From assembly GCF_954871325.1 (NCBI RefSeq), contig NC_088775.1:41827561-41891560 (forward strand): a stretch of DNA of 64,000 bases, in the 5' to 3' direction. This document shows positions 1 through 13,300 of this stretch, one piece after another. Made by a program: the position numbers and the translations under genes. Under the pieces are notes generated by a model that did no database searches, was not told the DNA's origin, and saw only the letters and a list, made by a program, of their open reading frames with translations. Each line of letters opens with the position of its first letter. Positions within the stretch are counted from its first letter, which is position 1. Origin of the DNA: Gordionus sp. m RMFG-2023 (Eukaryota; Nematomorpha; Gordioida; Chordodea; Parachordodidae).

Positions 1-1413
1 AGGCTCTAATTTTTAAATAGAACCCAAAACTTGTATAAAAATATTTATAATAAATTAAACTTTTACTAATATTACTATCATTTATATTTTTTACAATGTT
101 ACCTATATGACCTATGATCTGCAATATAGTTTGGATATCTTTGTAAACTTTCGAAAGGATCTTGTACCCAAAATATAAATTATTTAAAAATATCTGTATC
201 TTAATAAAATTTATATTTAAAAGATACAGATACTATAAAAACATATATATTCGTTAATTTAAAATATCATTTTAAAATTAAAAATTTAATCCCATTTAGA
301 TATTTTAAGATAAGTTAAAGATATAGGTCGTCAATCGTCATATAACAATTTTCTAAACAACTACCATTAAAATGGCCATATATCCATCATTATCCCAAAA
401 ATTACGAATCAAGTAGCATATAAAATAGAAAATTTTTTAAAGTCATCCAATATGAACATACTCCCAATAATGTATTACTACATAGTAAAGAATGTCACAA
501 ATTCATGTAGCTTTGCAGATTCATTATCTAATTTCGTCAACCATTAAAAAGTATATTATATTTTATTAAAAATCACAATTATAATGATATTCATTTCATA
601 TTCAATATCATATCATTCATATGCTAAATTTAGAAAATTTTTTGAAAAATATCTTCATATTAATGATTGATAATGAAATATAATTATATATAAAAAATTA
701 TCTAGAATTAAAAAGAAATATTAATAAAATGTATTTAAAATAAAAGAATAATAGTAAAAAACCTATAATCTGAAATATTTTTGTTTCACTGATAGAGAGA
801 ACATCGAGAATCATATAAAATTACATGAATCATCATTAAGTATTACACAAACTAAAAACAAAAAGAAATTGTAAAAACTGAAAGTTTTCAAGAGAAAACA
901 ATATCTTGGGAAAAATTTAATAATCTATTAACTTTGTTTGCTTTTAAAGGAATGCATCCATTATCTATTATTGAACCTTAATACATTTCGATTGACTATT
1001 AAACTTCAAAAATGTATATCTTAGATACTTTATAAAAAAAAAGATACAAATATCTTATTGAAATATTTGCTAAGTATCTAATATCTTAAATTCAATCTTT
1101 TAAAAAGGCATCTTTATCCGGATACAATTATATGAAAATTTGCCAAATCCTGACCATACATAACAATAGAACAAGTTTTACATGGATGTTTTTTGGTCAG
1201 CTCATACTTTCAAATAATAATAAGAAAAAAATCATAAAGAAGATTCTTATTTCCGTAATGTGTTTGAAAGAAGCAGAGAAACAAGTTAACAAAGAGAAAA
1301 ATAAAAAATTTAAGGGTAAGTTTCATTAATATTTATTAATATATTATATCTCCAGATAGCTTATAGAATTATATTTGTAAAATACACTTATGTATTCATC
1401 ATAATTTCCCAGA
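1..1413. other. AT-rich DNA with possible decayed hAT ends
   Basis: No gene was found. Segments at about 150-260 and 990-1125 are rich in gatac/atctt words such as AAGATACAGATACT, and lie in roughly opposite orientation. The same word style marks the ends of the 6.7-kb hAT element at 26692-33382 (AGATACTAGTATCTGTATCT). This could be an old relative of that family. No TSD was found and no transposase is readable between them. Confidence 0.3.
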
Positions 1414-1443
1414 ATTGTAAATGTATTATCGAGATGCATTTAA

Positions 1444-3283
1444 GTGTGGGCTATGGTTAGTGTTAAAATTGTGTGTTCAAGATTATTTTCTGTAATTTTA
1501 TTCATCAGCAAATTATAGCACATGAGAAGTAATCTATAAATATAAGAACATAAGGAGTAATCAAAATCAAAAGCACATGAGAAGTAAACAAAAGTATATA
1601 GAAATACATATCATAAATGTGTCACAAAATAAAAATACCATCTCATTTTAGAAAAATGTTTGCTATTATATATATCTTTTATATTAATCGATAAAATAAA
1701 TAATAAAATAATAATCAATCATTAGGTTATGCAAAACGAACAAAATGTTCTTTGTTTAAGATTAAATTTAACTTAAGTAATAAAATAATAAAAAATGTAA
1801 ATCGTTAGGTATAAAATAAATATCTTTGAAAAATTTAACATTTTACCCTCCAAAGAAACACCACCTAGGTTTTCCCGTTCTAATGTTCTTGATCTTGTAC
1901 GCAAGTTTATTCAAATCGCCGCTTAACGGTTTGTCTGTTGTCCATATTGTTTAACGTTAACGTTATGTCATCAGCCTGATCATCAGTTTTGTTTCCTAGC
2001 AGTTATGCTTCAAATTGTCATTATCAACACCACTCAGTTGTTATTATCATCATAGTTTATCATTATTATTTGTGGTTATTATATTATAGTCATTTTATAT
2101 AATGTATTGGAATAATATTGAATTGGGTTGGAATAATTAAATTTTACAAATTGCATTTTAATAATATGGCGTTAATATTTATCTTAGCGTTTATTTAATA
2201 TTAATTTGGCGCGTGTTATAAATATCTTTTTAAGAATATTTGATTTAATCATATTTTATCAATACATTTAAAGTAGGATTTGAATTTAGATGACGTCGAA
2301 ATTTTTTTGATAGATTAAAGTTTTTAATGAAATATTTTATTTATTACATATTTTTCTAAATATTTAACATACTGAGATCTTTTTAATGTCTCATCAATAG
2401 ACATGATAAAATCTTTGAACCTCTCAGTTACTTCCTTTTCCCATTCTAAAAAAAATTTGGGAAGTATTTATACTCAAATCTGTCTCAGGATTGTTTCCAG
2501 GCCACCGCGCATGATCTATTGCCAATACTTTGGTTTTGCTCACAGATGTCTAGCATGTACATTTTGTAGTTTTTTTTAGGTTTTATAACTATTTTGTCTG
2601 ATTTGAAAAGGCAATCTTTGACTATATTTGGTTCATTTTCTATTTTTTTATTAATCCTTTTTATATAAGTTCTATTTTTTATAACATCGCCTCTCCTTTT
2701 ATTGTCTATGACTTCCGTATACGTTTATCACACGAAGTTTCTGCTCCCATTTTCTCATATTTCAATTGCACTGGTTTATCATTATAGTTATTGTCATTAT
2801 TCTCTATTAATTTCTTTAAAATGCCTTTAAACGCATCATACCCTACTAAGGAATGCACTTTTTGTACTTTCCACAATATAAGCTTCCAAATTTTTTATTA
2901 TGCCTTCATAGTTTACGTTAATGTGTGCAATGCCAAGGACTTTATCATATTCCTATCATAACCTGTTAATTTGATGTGAAATTTCTTCATGTTTTTGATG
3001 CCCACTTTATTAGCTACAGGATGCGATATGATTGTATATCTTGTGCCTGTAACTTGCATCGTCGTCGCTACGTTCAGTTTAATATCACTTTGTATGCATT
3101 ATTCTCTTTGCTATCAAGACCTTTTTCCAGAACTATTTTAGCAGATCGTAATATTTATTTATGTCGTCGTAATCTTTATTTATGTCGTCATTTTTGTCAT
3201 TTTCCAGTTCTTCAAAATTAATTGTGTTTACCTTACTACTGTTTTTATTAATTAATTAATAATAATCTAACCATAGCCCACAC
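1444..3283. repeat. Perfect 17-bp inverted repeat bounding 1.8 kb
   Basis: GTGTGGGCTATGGTTAG at 1444-1460 recurs as its exact complement at 3267-3283. Flanking bases on the outer sides are also related (attatcga then atgcatt, in opposite orientation). The interval holds AT-rich DNA and the gypsy fossil at about 2.3-3.2 kb. The pair could be ends of an unrecognised element or an inverted duplication; no TSD was identified. Confidence 0.4.
2290..3230 (-). mobile_element. Ty3/gypsy-type fossil fragment (protease and neighbouring coding remains)
   Basis: On the minus strand, remains of a retroelement aspartic protease region can be read (an IDTG-like start, then IKLTGYD), resembling the protease part of the larger gypsy element near 51.5 kb. 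Beyond it are further charged coding-like stretches. The copy is broken in several places, has no recognised LTRs, and looks older than the 46-53 kb element. Confidence 0.55.
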
Positions 3284-4623
3284 CAGATTTTAGCTTTGAA
3301 TGCATTTTCGATAATTTGCAGTTCTGAATTTGCTGTAATGCTTTCGCGATCATGTTTCGCGGCAATATATAAGTGGGAATCTATTGACGATAATAATTTT
3401 GCGGTTATATATTCGCAGTAAAGATTTCGCCGAAATATCCTTTTGGTAATCGCCATTCGAGGAAAACATTTAAGGGTATTAATGTGATATGAGAGAAGTC
3501 CATGTTCAAAAAAGGAATATACTAACCCTATAAATATAAGATTAAACCACTTAATAAAGAATTCTAGCCTTTTATTCTTATAAAGTAAAACAAAAACACT
3601 TAATAAAAAAAATCATAATGGGGGTGCCAGAAATTTTTGATCATTAAATGGATAAAATGATGGCAGGGTAAGATAATAAAGGTATCTAAAAATATACCTA
3701 GACCCAAACCATTATACTTGAATGCACCTTTAAAGTATTCTGGACATTAACCAAAAGTAGCGAATCGAACCTAAATATTTATTCTAAACTGGTTCTGATT
3801 TTTTATAAAATGTAATTTAAGACCATATATTTGAGAAGTAATATTTTCCCTATCGAGTTTTATAATTTTTATAACGGTCATTTTTTTTTACATTATATAC
3901 TTATTCTTCATTTTATTTAATTATTTACATTTCTAATTATGGCGATTATCCTCGTTTTTAAGCATTGGAGAAGATAAGTAAGATTTAAATCTTAAATTGA
4001 TATTATATAAACAAAATATAAATTAATCCATTTAGCCGTATCAAATTGAATACAGGTTTATAATAGTAATAATGAAATACACACCCAAATATTTATAACC
4101 TTTGCATTATCATACTCTTATCAAATATTATATCCATTTCTCTTATATTTTTATTTAAGAAAAATTCAATCTTCTAAATATTCTCTTTTAAAACCCGAAA
4201 AACCCTTTAAACGGTAACAGTTTATTGCTCCTGAATAGTAAATATTTTGAAAATTTTGTATATATTGTGTAAAATATCGTTTTAAACTTTATGCGTAACA
4301 ATTCAAACTTGTAAAATATATTTATAGTTAATGTAAACTAATATTAAATTATCTAGCCGCGTTATTTAAATAGTTTGCATCACTTCAAGTGACTCACTTG
4401 TTAGCACACAAATGAAATTGATGGATTTACAAAAATTATATAAAATTTCTAATAAAAACATATTTAGATTAATTTTTTTATAATTTACCTATATTGCATA
4501 TCACAAAATAAGGACAAGACTTCAATTTGCAAATCGGAATCTGTGTTTCACAAATAATTTTAGTAAATACCTTTATACTATTATATTTATATATAAATGT
4601 GAATGTGATAGATTAATCAGAAC
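3284..4623. other. AT-rich stretch, nothing recognised
   Basis: Only short shadow reading frames and A/T runs are present. A minus-strand frame at 3256-3456 contains NSELQI, which recalls a p52 motif, but the residues after it do not fit (see rejected items). Confidence 0.4.
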
Positions 4624-5082
4624 CAGGGTGTGGAAATAAAAATTAATTCGTTTATTTGATTTTTTTTATGATTTAAATCAAATGTTAGGACAAATAAAAT
4701 AGGCATAATGCTTTAGCTTATTTATAATTATAACATTAAATTATTTCCAAACTATTTTACTATCTTTATCATATAATTTAATTTTTGATGTTACCTATAT
4801 ATTTTAAATTTAGTGATTCTATTCTAAAAAATAAAAAAATTAATTAAGACAGTATCATTATTATACGATCCTTTTAAACAAACCGTTTAGATCAAAATGG
4901 AAATAATATTCCCAATTTTTTAAGCCTTAAATTATGCATAAATTTATTACATGGTGCAAAATTTTTATTCACAAATCACTGGTTGTAAAATAATATCCCT
5001 AGATTGTTTGATCGTATAAAATTCGTCCTAAAAGTTTGATTTAAATAAAAAAATCGATGATTTAAATTATATATATACCCTG
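4624..5082. mobile_element. hAT-like MITE, 459 bp
   Basis: Ends are CAGGGTGTGG and ...ACCCTG, the hAT terminus style. Subterminal gatttaaatca words occur in both orientations. Flanking octamers are atcagaac and atcataat (6 of 8 match), consistent with an aged 8-bp TSD. No coding sequence. Similar gatttaaatca motifs recur near 10.79-10.90 and 14.53-14.61 kb, on both sides of the LINE in intron 6, suggesting more copies of the family. Confidence 0.5.
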
Positions 5083-6983
5083 ATCATAATCAATGATTAA
5101 AATTTAATTGAAAAAAAAGTATAATAACACATCATTAATACGAAACTCATTGGCAATCTAGCAAGAGCTAGTGAAGGTATACGACTGTCAATCATAATGT
5201 AGATCTCATTTTAAATTTAGACTTAGCCGTACAACAAATTTAATTCTAAAAAATGTAAATATATCTCTCTATTAAAAATATTTTATTAGATAAAATAAAA
5301 ATAACTCATGATAATATGCTATCTAAATATAGTATGGTGAAAGTCGCACAAGATGGAATTCTTAAAAAAGATGTATATTGATTATATATTAGAGGTCTAC
5401 ACGGGGAGGATATTTGACGAGAGGATTAAAATAATTTTACAACAACGGAAGCGAGATGAATTTGAAATATTTTAAGGGTAGAATAAGAAGAAAAGGCTTG
5501 TTTCGGGCATTTTTTCCAATTTATCGGCGGTGGGGGTGGGGGCGGATATAAATTTTGTGATATAATAGGCAAGCAGATATACTGATAATATTTTTATTAT
5601 TATTATTATATACATGTATTTATATTTATTGATCGATTCCATTTATTAAAAAAACAAGCGTACAAAAATTATAAAAAAAATATTGTATATGTATAAATTT
5701 TATTTTTTTTTAATTCAAAATATATCTCTTAAATTCCGGCTTAATATTTTTTCATTTCGCTTTTTAAAAAGTTGGATAAAGCAGGGCGAAAATAAAATAA
5801 CTCAAAAAAATATTAGAATAAAAAAAATCCCTTAATTTTCTGTTTAAAAAAATATGATTGATTTAGCGGGAAAGAAGTTTGACGTGTGAAGTCATTAAAT
5901 TTAAATCATCTAGCAATCGCTGCGATTTCTCATAAACAAAACACAAATGAAATCGACATTTGGCTAGATTAGAAGATTATCGAAAGAGCTTCCAACTGGT
6001 GGAATATCTGATCATGGAGAAGATGAAGGACGAGGTGTGTTGGGCAGAGTTAACTGTTCTCATATGGCCATTGCCTATTTAGGTAGTGATCAACATTAGT
6101 TGTTGGTTAATTCATTATATATCAACTGATGATTTGAAGGAATTTTGTTATTTTTTATGAAATTATTATATATAAAAATAGGTGCTTTATTGAGGAAGTG
6201 TAGCAAGTTTCGACCATTAGGCGTCGACTTCGTTAGGGCTGTGGGTCCCTTGCAGCCATTGGCAAATTTATGTGGGTGCACAGCCTCCATAAAAAGTATA
6301 ATTAAAAGAATGAATCACATATCTGAAACGAAGAGACCTATTTTTCAAATTACAATTCGTTTTTCACTATCTTCATTATATATGATTTAAAAATACAGAT
6401 TTTATTTATTATACTCAAATAATACCAAGCTATTTCCTCCTTGTTTCAATTTGACTAAATGTTTTTTAAAAAGACCTTATCGTTTTAAACTTTCAACAAA
6501 ACATATGCGTTTGTGTCGATTAGTAAAATATGTTGCAATATCTGCTTTAAACCCAGGATTTAAAGAATTTATTTACCATGTCTTCTAGTTATTTAACATC
6601 AGTAAAAGGAGCAAAAAGACGATTTTTGGACCTTTAACCCCGATTATCTCGGTTAATATAGTTGCTAATGCACAAAAAAATAATTGATCTAATGTCAACA
6701 TATATAACCAGTTAATAAATTATCATCGAAATCAAAAGGGGTGGGCAGAAAATCTTGATTTTCTAGCGCAAATGACATAGAATGATCTAAAGCGAAAATG
6801 AATTTCATTTAAAATAACATAGATGAATGACGAAAATTACAGGCTAAGAATCGCATAGTTTATAAAAAAATGTGTGGGCAATATAAATTGCGAGCAAAGT
6901 AGCGATACTTCTCAAGTAAGATATGTTAGTAATGCGGAACATTGAAAATCGTAAGATTTAATGAGGTGTTTTAAATGTAAAAT
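5083..6983. other. Mostly AT-rich, no gene recognised
   Basis: A short G-rich run lies at about 5525-5545. A less AT-rich stretch at 6190-6295 is open on the minus strand (MEAVHPHKFANGCKGPTALT), but resembles no family I know. A purine-rich stretch at 5980-6060 is likewise unassigned. Confidence 0.35.
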
Positions 6984-7191
6984 TAGTGTTGTTAAACGAC
7001 TCGATTTGTGCTGATTTTAGTTTAACTCAATATTTCATACATAAAAATATTATGCAAGTTTGAAGATTTTTGGTCATAGATTGTACAAATGTATGGATAT
7101 CAATTAGTGAAATCAAGAGTTTCGGGCATTTTTCTGACTAAAATATTGAGTTATTAAAAACCGGGTCAAATCGAGCCGTCTGACAACACTA
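6984..7191. mobile_element. Short MITE, about 208 bp, with about 55-bp imperfect TIRs
   Basis: The left end TAGTGTTGTTAAACGACTCG and the complement of the right end TAGTGTTGTCAGACGGCTCG match well, and the similarity continues inward (aactcaatattt in both arms). There is no coding capacity. Flanks do not show a clean TSD, so the superfamily is open; the TAG...CTA termini fit hAT. Confidence 0.6.
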
Positions 7192-7678
7192 GCAAATCAT
7201 GAGGAATTGGTCCCCATTTTATTTATTATAAAAAGTATACATGATTTACTTAAAACCAAATAAGGTTTTGGTTTATTACTTCTTAGGGCCATCGAAATTT
7301 GACTCAATATAAAATTTGAAAATATTTTTAATTTTAATTTGAAATTAAAATGAGATCTTAAACTACCATATCCTTACTTTAAAATTAGTTGGGTTAATAA
7401 TGACGATAAAAAAAAGGTATTTGAAAATTTCTTGTTTGATAAAGCACATGCTACTTTCAAAAATAATATTAATACATAAAACTCGAAAATTCATCCACTT
7501 TCATTAAAGATGTTAGAATATACCTTATAAAAATAATAAAACAGTTAAAAATATCATATTATCCAAGAGAATTTTCTTGATATTGATAGCTTGCATAAGT
7601 ATAAACATATTATATATTTTTTTTGATTTTTTAAATATCACTATTTTGCAACTTTTTGAAAAAGCATATTGTATCTGT

Positions 7679-8442
7679 CAGGGTTGTGCATTTGACAAGT
7701 CAAATACGTTTCGGTCAATTGACCGATATTTGACGGTCAAATATGGTCAAATTCAAATATATGTTTTTTTAAGTTAATATTAACTTTATTTTGAATATAA
7801 TAGTAAAATGAATCTATAACATTAATTTTTTAAATTCATTGTCATTCAATAACTAACGTGTAGCTATCTGTAGCAGAGTTTTGTTCTGATTCATATTCAA
7901 TATTATCATTTTCTTTAATATTTTATAATAAATTTTCCTGCTGTCTTAGATCTTCAATCGATTTCTATTTTCATAAGAATATTAACCCAAATCGACCTAT
8001 TTCTTTCTAAAGAAGAAGTAGAATTAGGAATTGTTAGTCTCTTAATGGGCAGGGTGGACAAAGTTTAATCTATTAACTAGAGGTCGGAATTAATTGTTTC
8101 TGGAAATTACTACTTTCCACATAGATTGCTATATTAAACATGCTGTTTTTTCTTCTGAAATTAATTATATAACTTAAAATATTTTGGTCATCACTACCTT
8201 GTAAAATAGCTAATTCTTGAATTATATCACATACTTTATTAATTTCACTAATAGTGAGTTCTCCTCTTGATATTGTGGACACAAAAAATAAGCAAACATT
8301 GTGATCACATGTATTTACATCGTTTTTTCTTTTTTTAAACATATTTTTAATTTTTAATTTTTTTAGAGTATTTGACCTGTCAAATACTCCTCCGGTCAAT
8401 TGACTGAATTTGACTGGTAAATTGACCGACTTGCCAACCCTG
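7679..8442 (-). mobile_element. hAT element, 764 bp, internally deleted, perfect 8-bp TSD
   Basis: The termini are CAGGGTTG... and ...CCAACCCTG, flanked by a perfect 8-bp duplication GTATCTGT (7671-7678 and 8443-8450), the hAT hallmark. Both ends carry repeated ttgac/gtcaa words (for example GGTCAATTGACCG). On the minus strand an open frame of 108 codons (8399-8073) starts within the right TIR. Beyond it, at about 8060-7930, a short stretch reads ERNRSIWVNIL followed by an RSKTAGK-like segment, resembling the C-terminal ERNWS...RNRL signature of hAT transposases. The copy is far too short for a full transposase, so it is non-autonomous. Confidence 0.82.
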
Positions 8443-8450
8443 GTATCTGT

Positions 8451-9448
8451 ATCTTATACAGTAATTTTTAAAACGTATTTATAACTATGTATCTGGATTT
8501 AAAAATTGACAATCTTTGGTATAAAATCTTTAAAGTTATTTAAAAAAATAAGTAACAAAAATATATTAACGATTTTTTAGTTAAAAATTAAAATGTTATA
8601 AACATTCTTGAAGTTTAGTACCCAGGAATATTCCTTTTTCAAAATTTTTTTAATTTTACAAAATAAGAAACCAACTGATATATAATTTCTGACCAGAAAA
8701 TTTAGAATTTTCGCGATTTTCAACCAGGCATATATAACTTTTTGGATTTGGTTAAACTAATTCTCAAAAATATAGATTTTATTAATATTTATTACATAAA
8801 TAAATATCATGCCAAATCATTTATTTTAACGATCGCTAAAACATTAGACAGTTTAAAATGGAATCACTGTAATATATTTGAATTCATGTGATGGATTGTC
8901 TCAATAAGATGAGGATTTCAGGAATAATAATCGGTCTATTTATGTTATAAGATTCCGAATACTTAAATAGTTTTTGTAATGATTCGCACATATTATCAAT
9001 GGCTACCAACAAAGAAATGGAAAAAGACTAGACAGCTGATGTTTATTTTTTTGCAAATTTACAGCCCAAACAAAAAATAACTTAAGTGTAAGAGGGTACG
9101 TTACGTTTTAACAATCGTAGAAGTCATTTGAGTTTATATATGGAAGAAAAGCGTAAACTCTGATCATTATGAATCAAGTTAAACATAGAAGAACCAGAAT
9201 ATCCATAAATCAGACCTTTTATAAAATATTTAAAAAAATAAATTAAGAAGACATATTCTTTCTAAATCGGGTAATTTTAAAGCAGAGAAAAAGTTTGCAT
9301 ATCCAATAAGATGAGCCCCCCCCCCAGTTTGTATATTATATTCTTTTATATTTAGTAGAAAAAAAAATAAGATTTATTATTTTCTATTTCCTTTTCAAGA
9401 AAGATAGAAAGAAAAATAAAGATATATGAGCCCATAAATTTATATTAC
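8451..9448. other. AT-rich DNA downstream of GTF2H4 exon 9
   Basis: This should be the start of intron 9 of the minus-strand p52 gene. No further exon was recognised. A minus-strand open stretch near 8990-8890 reads CESLQKLFKYSESYN but matches nothing I know in p52. Confidence 0.35.
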
Positions 9449-10385
9449 CGCTATAGGCATAAACCCGAAAATTGGTTTCAACGATGATATGACCCAACCT
9501 TTTGTCGTGGTTGTTAAATGTTGATGATGAGGTATATTTCGAGGCCTTGCTGTTCTGAGACGCGCAAATTAGGCTCACGGCCAAAGATGTTGGATAAAAC
9601 CTGCCATCCGATCTCTGAATGGTTCAACGTATAAAATAATATATGGGTAGAAATTTTTTTAAAAAAATTAGGTAGGGGATGTTATTTTGGAATAATCAAT
9701 ATATCATATATAATTTTTGTTTAATTATAATATAAATGAGTGATTTTATAATAAAAAAATGTCTAATTGGGTTAGAAAATGATGCAATCCCTTGTCTCAA
9801 CAACACTAAAGTAATTTATACTTTTAAAGACCATTATTTTTAAGCTTAGTAATTATAATTTTATTTGTTTAAGAAAATATGTATAAACAGAAGAAAAAAA
9901 CTCCTCTAAATAATTTTTTAACATAAAATAAGGAATTTATTTTACTTTTCTTTGGTATACTATGCCTAATTCACGCAGATTTTGCAATAACTTGTTTATA
10001 GTTATACTTAAGTTGTTAGAAGGATAATCCTAATTGATAAATATATATAATGGCATATTTATAATTTTTTTAAAATATTTTTGGAAACCTTTAAACAAAA
10101 AATTTTATTTGTATAAATTTACTATAAAGATCAATTTTTTAAAATATATTATAAAAATAGGCCTATATATTAGTTTCTTATGTCTTTAAAAAAATATACA
10201 TTATTAATTAATAACTAAATTAAGATAGTAAAGAGGATTTAAGAATTATTTTAAGATATAATCTTAGATTTTCCTTAAATTCCAGAGGGAAAAGTTTAAT
10301 TAGAAGAGAAAAATACTTGTCCAACGACGGAGAAGTTAAGTTGCAACAAAAATTTCAAGGATTCCACTAATTCATCCGGGCGATC
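9449..10385 (-). CDS. GTF2H4: GTF2H4 exons 7-9
   Basis: Exon 7 (10385-10317) encodes DRPDELVESLKFLLQLNF, continuing to SVVGQ. Exon 8 (10029-9946) encodes DYPSNNLSI and then KLLQNLRELGIVYQRK. Exon 9 (9614-9449) encodes RSDGRFYPTSLAVSL, a serine-rich linker, and HIIVETNFRVYAYS. Introns 7 and 8 are 287 and 331 bp. All junctions except the last are phase 0; exon 9 ends in phase 1 at ggtaat, so at least one more exon must follow towards lower coordinates. I looked on the minus strand below 9449 for the expected RFPN, GITA-QI and WE-ERDR blocks and did not find them. Confidence 0.92.
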
Positions 10386-13300
10386 CTTATTATATAAATT
10401 TTATTAACGAAATATAATATTTCAAAATATTATAATATCTTAATATATCATAATATGTCATAATATACTACATATATATTTTTTCTATAAAATAAATGGC
10501 GAAGGTGTATTTCTTAAGGAAGAGTTTCTATTTAGACAAAGATCAATAAATCGGAACTAAATATTTAAGTTTAGAACTAAATTTATGAAAAGGAGATCCG
10601 GGCTGGGTTTAATTTTTTAAAAATTCTTAAATCTATATCCCTGACACATAATAATGATTGTATAATTAAGTAGAGAAAAGTAGAGTAAAGTAAACAATAA
10701 AAAAAATATATGAATTTTTGCAAATTAATTAAAATAAAAATCGGTACACCTGTTAAAATATATTATTATTATTATATAAATTTGGTTGATTTTTTCAAAA
10801 AAATTCAAAAAGTCGATTTTATATAATTTAAAATCTTGATTTAAATTAGATTAAGGTAGAAGTGTTTTTATGAGAAGTTTTCATCAATCCACCAGCTGAC
10901 CCTGATTGAATCTGAGATAAGTTTTGTTTTGTAAATCAAGAATCTTTCAATATAAAGTAATCTTTAAACATAATCATACATAACAATATGAACCACGGTG
11001 ATATGTCCCACGTGCACAAACAATGTATCCCTAATAAAAGGAAATAAAATTATTTGTCATGGTAAACGAGCAAACAGATGCCCTTCATCAGGTACTTTCT
11101 TTAACAACAATGCACCTGTTATGCCTCCTTCTTCTTATCCTTCTCTTATTAATAGTATTAGGAACCAATACCTACAACTTCAAGCTTCAACACAGAAACA
11201 ATCCCTTTTATTATATCTTCATGCCCAGATAATAACATTAATTCAAAGTTTATTGCTGAGGCACAAGAATGGTTAGAAAAATTTATGAAAGAAATCCCCC
11301 CCCCCCACAATAGCTCGTATTCCAAAAGGTGCTAGAATTATATTTCACAATTTTTTTTAGATATTTTAACCTACCTAAATAAAAATATTAAAAGCTTAGA
11401 TAATTGGATTAAACTATTATCATTTATATATTTAAATCTACATCTCCCAACATCAAAATCAAACTTAACACAAAACATCAAAAAAGCATTAAATTCAAAT
11501 GATAATAGTTATTTTGATATTCCCAAACAACCTCCACATTCTTTCAATAAGCTTAGGACAGATAAAAAAAGGCCAAGCTTATTGAAAATAAAATAAACCT
11601 ATGCAATGTAAATTCAGCTATCAACATAGTCTGTTCAAGTGATACTATGGCCCCCAATAATGATATAACTCTCAAGGTCATGCAAGCTAAACATCCTCAA
11701 GATTTTTCACAAATCATCCTTCCACCATCTAATAATCCCATTCCACTAACCGAGATGGAAATATTGGAAACAATAAAGTCATTCAAAAAAGATTCTTCAG
11801 GAGGCATCGATGGCTTTCGAGCCATTTATCCTAAGATATAATTAAACCAACTATACCCTTATATCAAAATATACTTACACAATTTTCATCATATTGCTCA
11901 ATCATATCTTTCATAATAATATACTTAATCCTATTCAGCCCATCATTTTTGGAGCCCACTTAATATCCTTAAAAAAAACAATGAGGACATCAGGCCTATT
12001 GCAATAGGGTCACTCTTCCAGCGAATCATTTCCAAAATAATTTGCTCCTGTATAAAATCTTACCTATCCAATCTACTACAACCAAACCAGCTTGGTTTTA
12101 ATGTTCCTGGAGGATATGAGGCTGCATCCCACTCGACACGTGTCATCCTCCATAATACACATGATCAATGCATTCTCAAAATCGACCTACATAATGCCTT
12201 CCACTTAGGAGGACATTTTATACCCTCTTTTTGTGAAACTTTTCCAGATTATACAACATACATCGCATATTACAACCAACCCACCTTTTTAAAATTTAAT
12301 GATTCTATTATTCTCTCTAAACAGGGCATCCAACAAGGAGACCCTTTAGGTCCGGCATTATTCTGCCAAGGCATTCAATTAATTATAAAAGAAATCTCTT
12401 CCAATTGTGATCTTAAATTAAATGTATGGTACCTGTACGATGGCACACTAGCAGGCCCTTATAACGAAATCATAAAAATTCCATCAATTATAAATCATTT
12501 ATCCCTATTACAGGATTGTCAATGTACCCTCATAAGTGTGAATTTTATTCCCCTTCTGAATCGGACTGCCCACCCGAAAATTTATTTTAGTGGACAAAGC
12601 CAACTTTACCCATTTAGGTTCACCCATTGGAGGGGGAAAAGCTATATTTCATTTTATAGATGAATTCCTTGCTAAATTTAATAGATGAAAAATATTTTAA
12701 ACAATTTACCTGCTCATCAGGCTTTCTATTTACTGAAAAATTTTCTATTCATTCCAAAAATTTTACATGCCTTTCGTTCATCTACAATTTTCACATCCCC
12801 TGAGGTATTATTGGACCTCGAAGTCCACTTAAAAAATACTCTCGAATCTATAATAAATCAAATTTTCATCATTCTCCTGGATGCAAGCCGCCTTCCACCA
12901 AAGCTAGGTGGTATAGGTATACAATTCCCCATATCCCTAAGAATTTCAGCTTTTTTATCCTCAGTTGCTAAATTTCGACACACACTGGGAGACTTGAATA
13001 TCGACCCACATCGTAAGGCAGCACTAGACCTCTGGAGCAAAAATGTCCCAAATCGCTCATATCCAGATTCACTAAAAAAAGAGACTGAAGCTTTCCATTG
13101 ATACAGCATTGCGTTGATTACTTGCTTCAAAGCTGTTCAAAGAAAATTTCCATCCCTATTTCTCCACCTAAACTCTAACCCAATTATGCATAATGACAAT
13201 AATATGACCCCTCTGCCAGATCCAATAATTCCAACTTCACTCATATGCCATCTAGGATATGAATGGTTAGAAACTGTACCTAGTTCTAATCTAGGCTTGT

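Noticed and set aside
3256-3456. Minus-strand frame with an acceptor-like attacag followed by ANSELQI, a candidate p52 exon 10 in the right phase
   Set aside because: After SELQI the residues (IENAFKAKIW) do not match the LFxxMxYRFPN block that must follow, there is no donor close by, and a diverged inverted copy of the same DNA lies near 1.42 kb, so it looks like repeat sequence.
6096-6390. Overlapping open frames around 6.2 kb in less AT-rich DNA
   Set aside because: No family resemblance, no splice context that fits p52, no repeats; not enough to call a gene.
10790-10905. Possible second gatttaaatca MITE split by the LINE (partner near 14.53-14.61 kb)
   Set aside because: Only a right end (ACCCTG at about 10897-10902) and scattered words are visible; the order and orientation do not let me show that one element was split.
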